A DNA stretch of 64,000 nt from Xestospongia bergquistia (Eukaryota; Porifera; Demospongiae; Haplosclerida; Petrosiidae): the NCBI GenBank assembly GCA_963965975.1, contig OZ014413.1, forward strand, positions 10,336,601-10,400,600, read 5' to 3'. Below, piece by piece: positions 36,026 to 47,319 of this stretch. Each line of letters starts with the position of its first letter. Position 1 is the first letter of the stretch. Position numbers and translations under genes: made by a program. The notes below the pieces were generated by a model. It was not told the origin of the DNA. It saw nothing but the letters and a program-made list of their open reading frames with translations, and ran no database searches.

Positions 36026-38991
36026 ATGCATCACGAGATTTTGCTGACACTCTCAGGATGTCCTGGAGATGTCTTCACATGTTCTAGAGACACTGGTCTA
36101 TTTGAGGTGAGGTCTAGAATGATTCCAATTTTAAGTTATTATAATGATACTATCTGATCTGAACTTCCTACCAACACCAGTTAATACCAGATCTACCATT
36201 TATACATCCAAGTGAAGTAGATTTGATCAATAGAGTAGTATCATTAGGTACATATTACGTAACACTTCAAGATTTTATTAAGAAACAAACGTCAGCTGTC
36301 TTGACTTTGACCACACCCACTACTAATGAAGAAGAGTCACCAGGTTGAACATAAATAGATACATTTTAATATCATATAAAATAATGTAGGTCTTTATATA
36401 CGAGCACTGGCTATTGGATTAAATCAAGTACTAGGTCCATATCGTCAGAGATTAGTTGATGTTGAAAAAGAGGTACATGTAACATTAACTCTACATGTAA
36501 AATAATACATGTTTTATTTTTAAATGTAGTGTATTAAAGACCATCATTTACAATTATCACATATTCAACATAAATTTGAAGAGGTGTCATATTGTCTATT
36601 AATCAAATCGTCTGTTTATCCATTATCCAACCATATATCCATCAGTTCTTCTATCCTTCTATCCAATTTATCCATTCATCCATTGTCCATCTATCTATCC
36701 ATTCATTTATTTTAACTCTTTTCTCTCTCATTTTATAGTATCACTTTCTCCTACCATCATTAGATGCTACTATTAAACATATATTAAGATATAAGGTAAT
36801 TTATATATTATTAATATATTGTATTAGTTACTTGGTATTATATTAGCTCCATGGTTGTCATATACTTAGTCAATTATATGACAGATCTTCTTGTGGTATA
36901 CCATCAGTTAAAGCAGCATATGAAAGGTAAATGGATAGATAGAATGGATAAATGGACAAATGGATGTATCTATGGATACATAAACAGATATTACTCAGTA
37001 TTACATATCATATTGTCATTATATTTAGTCTCCTCTACACATGTCATGGTGTCCTATATAAACAGCTATCTAGTTGGATAATTCATGGACTACTTAAAGA
37101 TGACTGTAAGGAATTCTTCATAGAACCTGTTCCTTCTGTAGAAGCCAAAGAAGAGGAAGAAAATGAGGAGGTAGAGAGAGAGAGAGAGAGAGAGAGGGCC
37201 TATGCTTGCATGTGTCATATTATCTTTCCTATCAACAGAGTCCATTACAACCAGCTTATCATCCGAGGGGACTTTCCAATTACCAAATCAAACCTTCTCT
37301 CTTGCCTAGTTATCTTCCTATGAGAGTAGCAGAGAAGGTCAGTTACTATTTGTTATGTACATATATTAACAGACTATGTCATATCTAGATATTGTTTATA
37401 GGAGAAGCTCTTCAGATATTTTTAGGAAAAGAGTCAGAAAATTTTGTCAAAATATCATCACAAAATAATGGAATATTATCTAGTCAATCTGGTAATCTGT
37501 CTATCTTTCCAGTCATTCATTCATTGATCTATTGTCTAGCTACTCAACTACACACTCATCAATTGACATTTGCTGATCTACTCAATGATCTTCAAAGACA
37601 ACCTTTATTTGATTTAAGAGCCTTTGAAAGTTGTTGTAGTCAAATACGAGACACAGTAGCTGAAGTAAATGGATAGATAGATGGATGAATGGATAGATAA
37701 ATGTATCTCTCTCTCTCTCTCAGCACTTATGGTTGCTATTAGTTGAAGAGTCAGATCTTATTGGTAGTTTACAGATAATGAAAGACTTCTTTCTATTAGG
37801 ACGTGGTGGTCTCTATTTAACATTTATAGATATAGCTAATTCTTTTATGAGTTTGCCTCCTTTATTATCAACACAACATGGTATGTGTCTGTCCCTCCAT
37901 TTATTATCTATCCATCCATTCATTTATGTAGATGTTAATGTTGCCTTCAGACAAGCTATGACTAAACTAGGCATTGAAGATGAGACGCTCCTACATCAGT
38001 TCCAGTTAACTGTACCTCCTCCTCCAGATCGAAAGGGGGTCCTCCCTACAGCTCAAAAACCTGAAACAAAAATTCAGAACAGCTGGGATCAACTTGGACT
38101 TTGTTTCAAACCAAAGTGGCCACTTCATATTCTCTTCACACCAGCTGTACTTGAAAAGTCAGTGTAGACTTAAATGATCTCATGTACTTGTTTGATAAAC
38201 AGGTATAACTCACTTTTCAAGATCCTGTTAGCTGTCAGACGAGCTCAACTAGCTCTTCAACATACTTGGTATTTACAGATGTCTAAACGTCAAAGAACAG
38301 CAGGGTTGCTATGGCAACTGAGAGTTCATATGGCTTTTTTGATCGATAATCTCCAGTACTACGTTCGAGTAAGTCGGACCAGACCAGTACTTACCACAGT
38401 GACTTAGGATAGCTACCATTAGTAAGTTCTAGACTAGTGAACATCAGTACTTACCACAGTGAGCTAGGATAGCTACCATTAGTAAGGTCTAGACTAGTGA
38501 ACATCAGTACTTACCACAGTGACCTAGGATAGCTACCATTTGTAAGTTCTAGACTAGTGAACATCAGTACTTATCACAGTGACCTAAGATAGCTACCATT
38601 AGTAAGCTCTAGACTAGTAAACATCAGTACTTACCACAGTGACCTAGGGTAGTAAGCTCTCTTTCTTTTTATTATGGTTGGTAGGTTGATGTTCTGGAGA
38701 CACAATTTACACAACTCTTACAAAAAATCAGATCAACTCATGACTTTGAGTCTATTAAACATGCTCATGATGTCTACCTCACTACATTACAAACTCAACT
38801 GTTTTGTCTTCTACCAGCTGTAAGTTATAGTATATGAAAACATCAAGTACATTATGTGTATGAACTATTAGGTATCTCGAGGTCTTTGTGAGATTATGGA
38901 ATTATGTCATCATTTACATAGTTTAGTACAAACTATGTCTGATCCATTAACTTTAAAGGAGACTGCTCATCTTGATAGAATAGCTAAAGTA

Positions 38992-39027
<36 letters not shown>

Positions 39028-39231
39028 TTGGACAGTGTATATTTAACTCTTTCATAGGACTTTAGTCGTCAAGCCTCTCTTCTATTTCGTATTCTTTCCA
39101 ATGTACGTAGTCTTCATACTGCACCACATTTAGCTCAACTTATATTACGTCTCGATTATAACAAGTTCTTCTCATCTCATTCTTCATTATTATTATATCC
39201 ATTATCATCAGTTAAGACTATCTCACAATAA
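36026..39231 (+). CDS. TUBGCP4: Gamma-tubulin complex component 4 (complete copy)
   Basis: Multi-exon gene from MHHEILLTLSGCPGDVFT (an ATG two codons upstream is also possible; the chosen one matches where vertebrate GCP4 starts) to TAA at 39229. Signature segments, in order: ALAIGLNQVLGPYRQRL, CHGVLYKQLSSWIIHGLL, LPSYLPMRVAEKILFIGE, HLWLLLVEESDLIGSLQ, FFLLGRGGLYLTFIDIA, WPLHILFTPAVLEK, HMAFLIDNLQYYVR, then VDVLETQFTQLLQKI and FSRQASLLFRIL with the C-terminal LRLDYNKFF. All are typical of GCP4. Role: structural subunit of the gamma-tubulin ring complex that nucleates microtubules at centrosomes and spindle. An intron at 38,370 holds the 60-bp minisatellite. A GA run follows two donors (37,171 and 38,991). 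Confidence 0.93.
38380..38655 (+). repeat. 60-bp minisatellite, array 3
   Basis: Four and a half units of 60 bp in the GCP4 intron that corresponds to the one where copy A breaks off. Units are slightly more diverged than in array 2 (GTGAGCTAGG, GTAAGGTCT variants). Same orientation as array 2. Confidence 0.95.
38991..39027 (+). repeat. (GA)n following a GCP4 splice donor
   Basis: The exon ends ...ATAGCTAAA and the donor GTAAGAGAGAG continues as a GA run of about 35 bases in the intron before the exon encoding DFSRQASLLFRIL. Confidence 0.85.
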
Positions 39232-39517
39232 TACAATTGTTAACACATAATATAACAATACTTTAAACTAATAACATAACAATGTATTGTATTATTATAT
39301 AATTGATTTAATTGTTGTTGATATGTTAATAGATTAAATGATCGTGAATTACAAGTACATGACATAATACATATAGCTAGTGTCTTTTTTTAAAGGAATA
39401 TCAAGTCAAATTTTCTATGAATGTCTAGTCAATTTTTATACAGATTGTCTGTACTATAAAATGTGAAATTTTACTGTGCATTTGTTAATATGGGATATGT
39501 TTGAGAAAAAATGAATA

Positions 39518-41170
39518 TCATTTCATATTTTTTAGAGAGACTAAAATGTCACCTGCGGATGGTCTCAACTGATAGTCCTCAGACGTACATTGTATATACA
39601 ACTGTTGTAGAGTACTAGGAGTTGACGAGGATAGGACCAATTGTCCAGGCTGTGGTACCTTTCCTGTCACTACTTCCCATAAAATAATACCAAAACTCCA
39701 AATATCAATTTTTTCAGTAGCTCGTCGACGATAGACCACTTCAGGTGCTGCCCATGCTATTGTAAAACCTCGCTGAGCTGTCATATCTGATTGCATTTTA
39801 GATTTAGCAATACCGACGTCGGCAATTTTTGCAACATTATCAAGAATGAGAATATTAGGACTTTTAATATCTCTATGAACAACAGCTGGACGTCTGGAAT
39901 GAAGATAATGTAGGCCTGAAGCAATTCCTAACATAGTGTCTCTGCCATAGGTACCATGCCATGTATAACGTCTATCTTTTCTTAAAGCTGTGAAGAGATC
40001 ATATTGCATTAGTTCAGTAACCATATAAAGACAAGATGGTTTGATACATGCTCCATAAAACTGTAATATATGTCTATGTCGTAGTTTACTGATAAGATCA
40101 ATCTCCATTTTAAATTGATTAATGGCAGAAGGATTTTGTATGTGTATGACCTTCACTGCGACCTCATCTATACCATCTTTTAACCCTTTGAAAACTTCAC
40201 CAAATCCACCTTTTCCAAGTTTCCATTGTGTACCATCTGGTTTAAGACATATTTGTACATCTGAGGGAAGTAGTTCCCAATCATATTGTAGATCTTTTTC
40301 TGAATATTCATTAGGAGGGGGAGGAGCAGAAGGGGCAGGGCTAGGATCTAATGGCAATCCACTATCAGTAACATCTCCGATCTCAATCTCACCACCTATT
40401 TCGACAGAGTCTAGAGAGTTAGAGTTGCGATGAAAGGACATCAGTCGTCGTCTTTGTAGTCTATCATCATGAGGTGAAACAACGTCAGAGAGTCTGTTAA
40501 CAAATGTTTTTAAACCCTCTTTGACGCCCTCTCCAATCCACCGAGCTGTTCCAGAGAGCGACCACTCATCGTTGTTAAAAGTCTTTCTATGATGAGGTGA
40601 TTCTTGAAAGTATGAAGGACTATACCTGTTTGATTTGGGACTATATTTAGGACTCATCTCTGAGTCATATTCCACGCTAGATTGTGAATATTTAAATGAG
40701 CTAGGGGCAACAGGTGCTACAAGTTTGGGAGTCGGGTTATGTTTAGGACTCATTCCTATATCATTTCTAGGCTGAGAAAGCTTAAGTGGACTGTTAATAA
40801 CAGGTGCTGCTAGTTTAGGAGTAGGGTTGGGTGATTCATCAACATAGGACTGAGACTGGTTTGATGTTTTGTCCATTTTATACACAACACCTGGTATTAT
40901 ATCTTTACCACTAAGAGATTTTCCATTATTAGGTTTGGGGGAATGATTACGAACACGTTGTATTTGACGAGGTGACTCACCCATACTTCTTTTAATCTTC
41001 TTTGTCGGTTTCTCCAAATCTTGGTCTTCAACATCATCTCTGAGTCTTTTCTTCAATTCTCTTTGATATAGATTTCTTGTAGTCTCTGTAATTGGCCCTA
41101 CATCAAAACCATATTTCTGCAAACGTTGTCTTAATTCTTTATCTGGCAAAATTTCTGGATTAATAGCCAT
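39518..41170 (-). CDS. LEM-domain protein kinase (single exon)
   Basis: One uninterrupted frame of 550 codons from ATG at 41170 (MAINPEILPDKELRQRL); upstream in-frame codons are non-ATG. Residues about 6-45 form a LEM domain (LPDKELRQRLQKYGFDVGP, then TTRNLYQREL), the fold that binds BAF at the nuclear envelope. Residues about 50-290 are Ser/Pro-rich and basic, with repeated NPTPKL-A-PV units. Residues about 300-550 are a protein kinase of TKL type: GKGGFGEVFKG loop, VAVKV lysine, HRDIKSPN catalytic loop, DVG in place of DFG, WAAPEV and IWSFGIILWEVVTGK. All catalytic residues are kept. No transmembrane helix is seen. I know of no vertebrate protein with this combination. The gene lacks introns while its neighbours are rich in them, and converges on GCP4. 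Confidence 0.9.
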   Translation of the reverse strand: MAINPEILPDKELRQRLQKYGFDVGPITETTRNLYQRELKKRLRDDVEDQDLEKPTKKIKRSMGESPRQIQRVRNHSPKPNNGKSLSGKDIIPGVVYKMDKTSNQSQSYVDESPNPTPKLAAPVINSPLKLSQPRNDIGMSPKHNPTPKLVAPVAPSSFKYSQSSVEYDSEMSPKYSPKSNRYSPSYFQESPHHRKTFNNDEWSLSGTARWIGEGVKEGLKTFVNRLSDVVSPHDDRLQRRRLMSFHRNSNSLDSVEIGGEIEIGDVTDSGLPLDPSPAPSAPPPPNEYSEKDLQYDWELLPSDVQICLKPDGTQWKLGKGGFGEVFKGLKDGIDEVAVKVIHIQNPSAINQFKMEIDLISKLRHRHILQFYGACIKPSCLYMVTELMQYDLFTALRKDRRYTWHGTYGRDTMLGIASGLHYLHSRRPAVVHRDIKSPNILILDNVAKIADVGIAKSKMQSDMTAQRGFTIAWAAPEVVYRRRATEKIDIWSFGIILWEVVTGKVPQPGQLVLSSSTPSTLQQLYIQCTSEDYQLRPSAGDILVSLKNMK

Positions 41171-41561
41171 CGAACACGCCAAGTCTACAGCGAGAGAGAA
41201 TAATTCGTATGTTCAATATTATATAAAGGTAACCTCTTACAGAGAGCGAGGAAAATGTAAATCCAATTGTAGTTTTCAAACTGTACGTCAAAGTCTGATT
41301 CCTGTACTTTCAGATATTCAAATCTAGTTTCGATATCCCAGAGAAGTGATGACGTCATACTCGTATCATGGGTGGTGCATGCCATTGCGCTGACGAACTC
41401 ACAATACTTATGTATCAACAGCGAGGTTGAACCTTTCCTTTCATCTTCATACTGGTCCTACTTCTATTCTTGCCCTTGATCTTCAGTGTCTAGATCAACG
41501 TGTCCTTCAGATCAATCTTCTATAAATAAAAACATAATATTTGTTTTCTTGTGTGTAAAGT
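41171..41561. promoter_or_regulatory. Divergent promoter region, LEM-kinase / NIPA
   Basis: About 390 bp separate the two start codons on opposite strands. The sequence is less AT-rich than introns and contains CACGCC and GACGTCA (41,350). No long frame likely to be a gene. Confidence 0.5.
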
Positions 41562-43247
41562 ATGCCTGATCATGATCAAGATAGGGGTCAGTTGAGCAAT
41601 GATCTTGAAACGACTGATGCCACTACTGCCGTCATTAATAATAGTATGATATTACAAGACTGGATGGACAAATAAATGAAGCCATGAAACTTAGTGATGG
41701 CTTCTCTCTTTTTCCTTTAGCTACTCAAATAGTACTGACTTGTACTCCAGGAACAGTTGAATTCAATCAAGATTTCATTGTGGGCCTAGTGTTGGCAATA
41801 AGTTCAAGTGTATTTATCGGAACCAGTTTTATAGTAAAAAAGAAAGGATTGTTAAGAGTAGCAAGAACATCAAGTAACAGAGCAGGTACTATTGACGCCA
41901 CACCCATAAACAATGAAGCATAGTAATTATTGTCATAGTATGTTATTGTACATGACCTTATTAAGCATGTATAATTAGTAGGGTCATACCTATGATAGCC
42001 TGTAAGTTTACATAATACTATAATGTTTTTTTAAAATAAATAATGTTTATTTTTAACCTCGTTAGGTAAAGGTGGCTATGCTTATCTAAAGGAGTGGATG
42101 TGGTGGGCAGGGCTCATTACCAGTGAGTTGCTATGGTTACTAATGAGCATATTATTATAAAACCTCATTTTTATAGTGGCAGTTGGAGAGGCAGCTAATT
42201 TTGCAGCATACGGTTTTGCTCCTGCTATTTTGGTCACACCTTTAGGAGCTCTGAGTGTACTTGTGAGGTGAGTTAACATCTATATACTCTCTATTTCTAC
42301 TTGAGCCAGTAACATTTGCATACTTTCAGTATACTTGTGTTGAACTTGGATACTTCAGTAAATATTTGTATATTTTTAGTGCCGTGTTGTCTTCATACTT
42401 GCTTCAAGAACACCTCAATATTCATGGGAAGTTAGGCTGCCTTCTATCCATTCTCGGCTCAACAATTATCATTATTCATGCCCCAGAAGAAAGTGTTATA
42501 GAGGACCTCCTACAAATAGGAAGAAATATGCTAAGCTTAGGATTTGTCACCTATTCTTTCCTGGCAATCTCCCTCTCAGTCTATCTTATATTTTGGGTAG
42601 CACCAGTACACGGACAAACCAATATCTTAGTTTATATTGCTATTTGTTCTTCCATTGGATCACTGACTGTCGTGGGCTGTAAAGGGTTAAGTATTGCTAT
42701 TAAGTTGACAGCGCAAGGAAAAAGTCAACTTATGAACCCACTGGCCTGGTTCTTTTTAATAGCTGTTATTGTTTGTATTACTATACAAATGAATTACCTC
42801 AATAAGAGTCTCGATATTTTTAACACGTCCCTTGTTACACCAATTTATTACGTCATGTTCACTTCTCTCACCATCACAGCTTCGGCAATACTCTTCAAAG
42901 AGTTTGGTCAACTCACAACAAAAAATATTATCGGTGCATTGTGTGGGTTTGCTGTTATAATATGTGGAGTATTTTTATTACATGCTTTTAAAGACATTAA
43001 TTTCACGTTATCCGACCTTTTGGCTTTAACAAACAGACCAGCTAATGGCAATCATGAACAAGATACCCAAAGTGTTACTATTATCTTGGATGGTAATGGA
43101 CAGGTTCATTCCACTCCCATACGGAATAGGATTGAGGTGGATCAGACTAGGAACGAGTCTTATCCTTCAGAGGAGAATGAGGAGGAAGAGGAAGTAAATA
43201 CTTCAGAGACAGACAGATTCATTCCTATACCTAGAACAAGTCAATGA
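41562..43247 (+). CDS. NIPA-family magnesium transporter
   Basis: Five exons in phase: 41562-41643 ([13 protein letters not shown]), 41721-41885, 42066-42122, 42177-42267 and 42380-43247. The first intron is inferred; its donor ATA/GTATGA is weak. Membrane segments are plentiful: [19 protein letters not shown], then [57 protein letters not shown], and the long last exon with further helices ending near [14 protein letters not shown]. The order and motifs match NIPA1/NIPA2-type proteins, which carry Mg2+ across plasma or endosomal membranes, usually with nine helices. The C-terminal tail is hydrophilic with an acidic run (ENEEEEEVN). Confidence 0.9.
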
Positions 43248-43672
43248 TAATTTACTTAAATAGTTTTTTTCACTGTAAATTGATTCTCAGTGTATAAATA
43301 ATAATAATAATACTTATTTATCTATTAAATAACTTTAATATTAATTTACTGTTTAGTTGCAACTTATTAGTAGTAAAAGGTTAAATATAAACTTGCTGCA
43401 TCATCTCAGTCATGAATAATGGTTAGTCAGACCATAAATGTCCTACTATAAATAGCATTAGAACTATATGCATATCACCATTGTTACTATAAATAGAACT
43501 AAACCTGAGGAAAGGATATACTCATTGTATCTTATAATAACATTATCAACAATTGAGTCCCAAATTATATGATCTGCTTATGTTAACATATCTTTAAAAA
43601 ACAATAACTCCAAATTATAATAATATATTACATTAAATAACATTCTTTTAGTAAATTATATCTGTTCATATA
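43248..43672. other. Convergent intergenic stretch
   Basis: AT-rich 425 bp between the NIPA stop (+) and the ANKLE2 stop (-), with several AATAAT/AATAAA-like sequences. No gene seen. Confidence 0.6.
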
Positions 43673-46600
43673 TTATGTGTGAATTGATGAATTACGAACT
43701 ATATTAGCGTGGATGAGTCTTGTGGGGGTGGTACCCAGTCTCCACTGTTGTTGAGGAGTCAAAGGAAGGCCAGGAGGACGATGGGTAGAAGGGGAGAGTG
43801 ATGATGGGGGAGGACTAGAAAGAACTAGAGGACTTAGAGTTCTAACATCTTCTAGTCTTCTTTGTGGAGGTTTACTGTCTGACTTTGGAGTATGCCACCT
43901 AGACAGTAGAATATGAACTATCACTGGTAAATACTGATGTTTACTAATGGTAAATAGAGCTTACTAATGGTAGCTATCCTGGGTCACTGTGGTAAGTACT
44001 GATATTCACTAGTCTAGAGCTTACTAATGGTAGCTATCCTGGGTCACTGTGGTAAGTACTGATATTCACTAGTCTAGAGCTTACTAATGGTAGCTATCCT
44101 GGGTCACTGTGGTAAGTACTGATGTTCACTAGACTTACTAAAGGTCACTGTGGTAAGTACTGATGTTCACTAGACTTACTAAAGGTCACTGTGGTAAGTA
44201 CTGATATTCACTAGTCTAGAGCTTACTAATGGTAGCTATCCTAGGTCACTGTGGTATGGACATTAACTAGTCTAGAACTTACATTTTCTGTTCCTCTTCA
44301 GAGAAGCTCTCTACCATTGTCTTCCAACAATGTACATGAGGAAATGTTTGAGGATCAACTTCAATATCACATAAAGCAAATAAAACATCACGATCAAGTT
44401 TTGTAGGAACAAGACTAAAGTAAGAAAATAAGACAATTGTTTTATTTCATATAGGTTCTTAACTCACCCTGTTATAAAAATATTGGCCTCTGCTTGAGAC
44501 CCCCTTACAGGGGTCATGAATACTGAGGGTTCTAACTTTGTATCAGATTTGACTGGAGAGTTCTCACTCTCATATAATTTCAAAGACTCAAGCCCACTTA
44601 TAACTTCAGTAACAGGTAGTCCCTCTGATGAACAAGTCACAGCAACTGAACCAGGTCTGTCCAACAGAGGATCTTCACTATCTTCTTCATTAATGTTAGG
44701 TCCTCTCTTAATGGCTGACTTAGAGGTACTATCTTCCATGCTATATATTTCATTGAGTGTAACCTCAGATTCGTCATCTCCAGTGAACAGTCGTCTGGGA
44801 GGTCCTAAGCTGTCCTTCTCTTTTTCATGTTTCTTGTTAGATAATAGACCTTTATCTCTTACTTCACTAGAAGTAACTTCTGGGGAGTTGTCTTGATTGT
44901 CAGGTAATGGAGATGGTAAGGATTCATTGAGTTTTGATAAGTAAGTTTCAAGTTTATGTAATCCTTCTGGTTTAGAGAAGTCACAGTAAGAGTCTAAAAA
45001 ACTCCAATATTCATTCCATCCTATGCCTTCTTTGTGAGCTAGAGATCTGTACATACAAATTAGGAAGGATTACTCTCAATTCTTTTGTCCATCCATTGGA
45101 CATTAATGTATTCCTCTATCCATCTATCAATCCATTTATCTATCAATTGATCTATCCATCTATCAATCCATTTATCTATCAATTGATCCATCTATCCATT
45201 CATACCTTCCAACTCGTTCTAGTCCTCTATCAGGATCTGATCTCTTAATAATACGAACTCTTTTTCTTTGATCAGATTTAGGAGATTTCCAATGTCTCAA
45301 CAAATCCTTAGCCTACAGACAGATACATATAAAAATGGATAGATAGACAGATGAGTGGATGAATGATCAATAGAAAGGAGGACAATAAAGGTGATAAACA
45401 GACAGACAGATACAATGGACGTGATAATGTGATGTGTCACTAACTTTAACTGGTGACAATGGCCCAGCAAAAGCCTGCGCAATAACTGGTGATACAATGT
45501 TCTCATTAAATTGACTCCCATTAGAAAGACATTTCTCTCTTGTACAAGGACTACCAAGTACAGGCGGAGATGAGTTATCATATGCTCTTAATACTGGTAT
45601 ATAATATATCGGAGGATCTTGAGAGAGAATAGATATGATATACACACGTGTACAACTTATGTGTCTATTTGTCAGTTCTCCATCCATCCATTTGTCTACC
45701 AATCCACCTCTTTAGGTCCATCAATCCTTCCTCCATTTTCCATCTCTTACTGTTGATACATTCTTGTATTCTAGTCTTAAGTTTAACATCACTTGATGAC
45801 ATCCTACTGCAGGCAACATCAGCGGCAGTTTGCCCATCATTGTTTCTATGGCAACAAATAGAACATCAAAACTCTCAATAATACACACACATACCTAATA
45901 GTAGTATCTATTGATGGGAAGGACATTAGAAAATTGACTATCTTTTCATGACCTTTCCTACTAGCAAGATGAAGAGGTGTGTCAAATGACTAAATAATAA
46001 TAAGAAAAAAAATTATATAACTTGCTTCATCAACAGTCCATCCATTCATCTGTCTTTCTGTCCATTTAAACAAACCTCTAATCGTCCCGCCTTTCCATCT
46101 TGCATATTCAGATACAAGTCAATAAGATGTTTCTTGTTCTTCACTCTAGTCATCATTGAGTCCTTAGGATAAACTAACTCCCAAAACCTATCACTCTCTA
46201 AAATATCAAAAATCGTTTTACAAATATCAAGTTGTCCACAATCAGCTGCACAATGTAACGCATTACGACGTGTTCCCTCGTGAAATATTTCTGGTGTCTC
46301 TACTGAGGCTATCAAATATTTAGGGTTTGACCAAACTGTTTCAGCAAATTCTTCAACATTACCGTCTTCTAAAAGTAGTCTAAGTTTATTCTTCGCCTTT
46401 GTTTTAACACTAGGGAGTGGACTTAGGTCTTTTTCTGTGGAGTCTCTTGGCTTGCCTTCAGGTTGCGGCTGCTTAGAGAATGCCTCTGCTTCTTCTTGTA
46501 ATTCAAACTTCTTAAATCGAGCACCAGGACAATCCTTGACCACCTTCAGAGCTTCTTTCTGTGATTGATAAAAAGGCGATAAGGTCGGACCAGTCTCGGA

Positions 46601-46855
46601 TGTCCCTACAGTGATAGCAACACCATAATAACCTGTGGGCGTGGCTATCTTTTGGGACAGATTATCTTGGCTTGGTTCTTCAATAACAAACTTTGGTGTT
46701 GATTCATTTTCTTCATCTTTGTTAGACTCAGGTTCTTGAAACTGTTTCAGTTTCTTCAAGTAGACTCCACGTGTGTATTCTGATATTACAACATCTGTCA
46801 GTCCGTACAAAGCTAACTTGGCCTTCAGGTCATCATCAGAAATCTGCCCCTCCAT
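43673..46855 (-). CDS. ANKLE2: ANKLE2 (LEM4)-like: LEM, viroplasmin-like and ankyrin domains
   Basis: Nine or so exons from ATG at 46855. Exon 1 (46855-46076) opens directly with a LEM domain ([19 protein letters not shown], then TRGVYLKKL). Next come the YYGVAITVG ... [19 protein letters not shown] segment characteristic of ANKLE2 and an ankyrin stretch ([19 protein letters not shown]). Next exons give [19 protein letters not shown] and [15 protein letters not shown], then [36 protein letters not shown], and a C-terminal exon (43673-43898) joined in phase to [22 protein letters not shown]2 controls BAF dephosphorylation through PP2A and VRK1 during nuclear envelope re-formation. The vertebrate protein has an N-terminal membrane helix; none is seen here. 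One intron holds a 60-bp minisatellite. Confidence 0.9.
43945..44275 (-). repeat. 60-bp minisatellite, array 4 (reverse orientation)
   Basis: Five to six units reading GGTCACTGTGGTAAGTACTG on the plus strand, i.e. the 60-bp unit of the other arrays inverted. Two units are shortened (ACTAAAGGTCACTGTGG). It occupies the ANKLE2 intron between exons 43,898 and 44,282. Because ANKLE2 is on the minus strand, the orientation relative to its transcript is the same as in GCP4. Confidence 0.95.
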
Positions 46856-46863
46856 AAGAACAC

Positions 46864-46871
46864 CACGTGGG
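46864..46871 (-). promoter_or_regulatory. CACGTGGG E-box upstream of ANKLE2
   Basis: CCACGTGGGG lies within 20 bp of the ANKLE2 start codon and matches the motif at GCP4 and HMGB. It may be in the 5' UTR or core promoter. Confidence 0.4.
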
Positions 46872-47319
46872 GGGTTAAAATTCCCTCCACTTTAAATCCG
46901 CCCATATAGATTATAATACAGCAGCCTAATTCTAATAATAGCCCACACGCTAAATTTTCAAATTTTGGGGTTTTTAATATTTAATATTAACATACAGCAA
47001 ATTATATTATTCAGGGTGGAGGGCATAAAATAGTATATTCCAGCAGTCTTTAATGCTTTTTAATATAATGAAAACGTTAATATATATTTAATATAAGTGT
47101 ACATGTAAACTGCCTGTAATACATGTACTAATACAAACATGTATTATGTAAAGACCTATGAGATGTTGGGCAATTGGAAGAGTTAGATAAGGTGTTGCTT
47201 GAAAAAATAATAATAGTCGTACTGCCAGAGATTAGAAAGGGAAAGATTGATGTTTTAAGAAGAAATGCTGTAGTAGAATTACAATATTTTTTTTATGTGG
47301 TGCATTGCTAATGGTGCTA
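46872..47319. other. Intergenic stretch between ANKLE2 and HMGB
   Basis: AT-rich, 450 bp. It must contain the ANKLE2 promoter and the HMGB 3' UTR, since both genes are on the minus strand. No coding segment recognised. Confidence 0.55.

Larger units (their letters stand above)
25436..38400. repeat. Segmental duplication, copy B
   Basis: Matches 12,154-24,960. Private features are a TA-flanked MITE at 29,730, an LTR-like insertion at 33,854, about 540 extra bp at 27,195-27,735, the full LRR exon, and loss of one talin-like exon. GCP4 continues past the right edge with its full 3' end. Confidence 0.95.

Noticed and set aside
40122..40433. 103-codon plus-strand frame
   Set aside because: Antisense shadow of the LEM-kinase coding sequence.
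41185..41418. 77-codon minus-strand frame upstream of the LEM-kinase
   Set aside because: No recognisable domain; most likely 5' UTR or promoter of the kinase gene.
44516..44896. 126-codon plus-strand frame
   Set aside because: Antisense shadow of an ANKLE2 exon with its Ser/Glu-rich composition.
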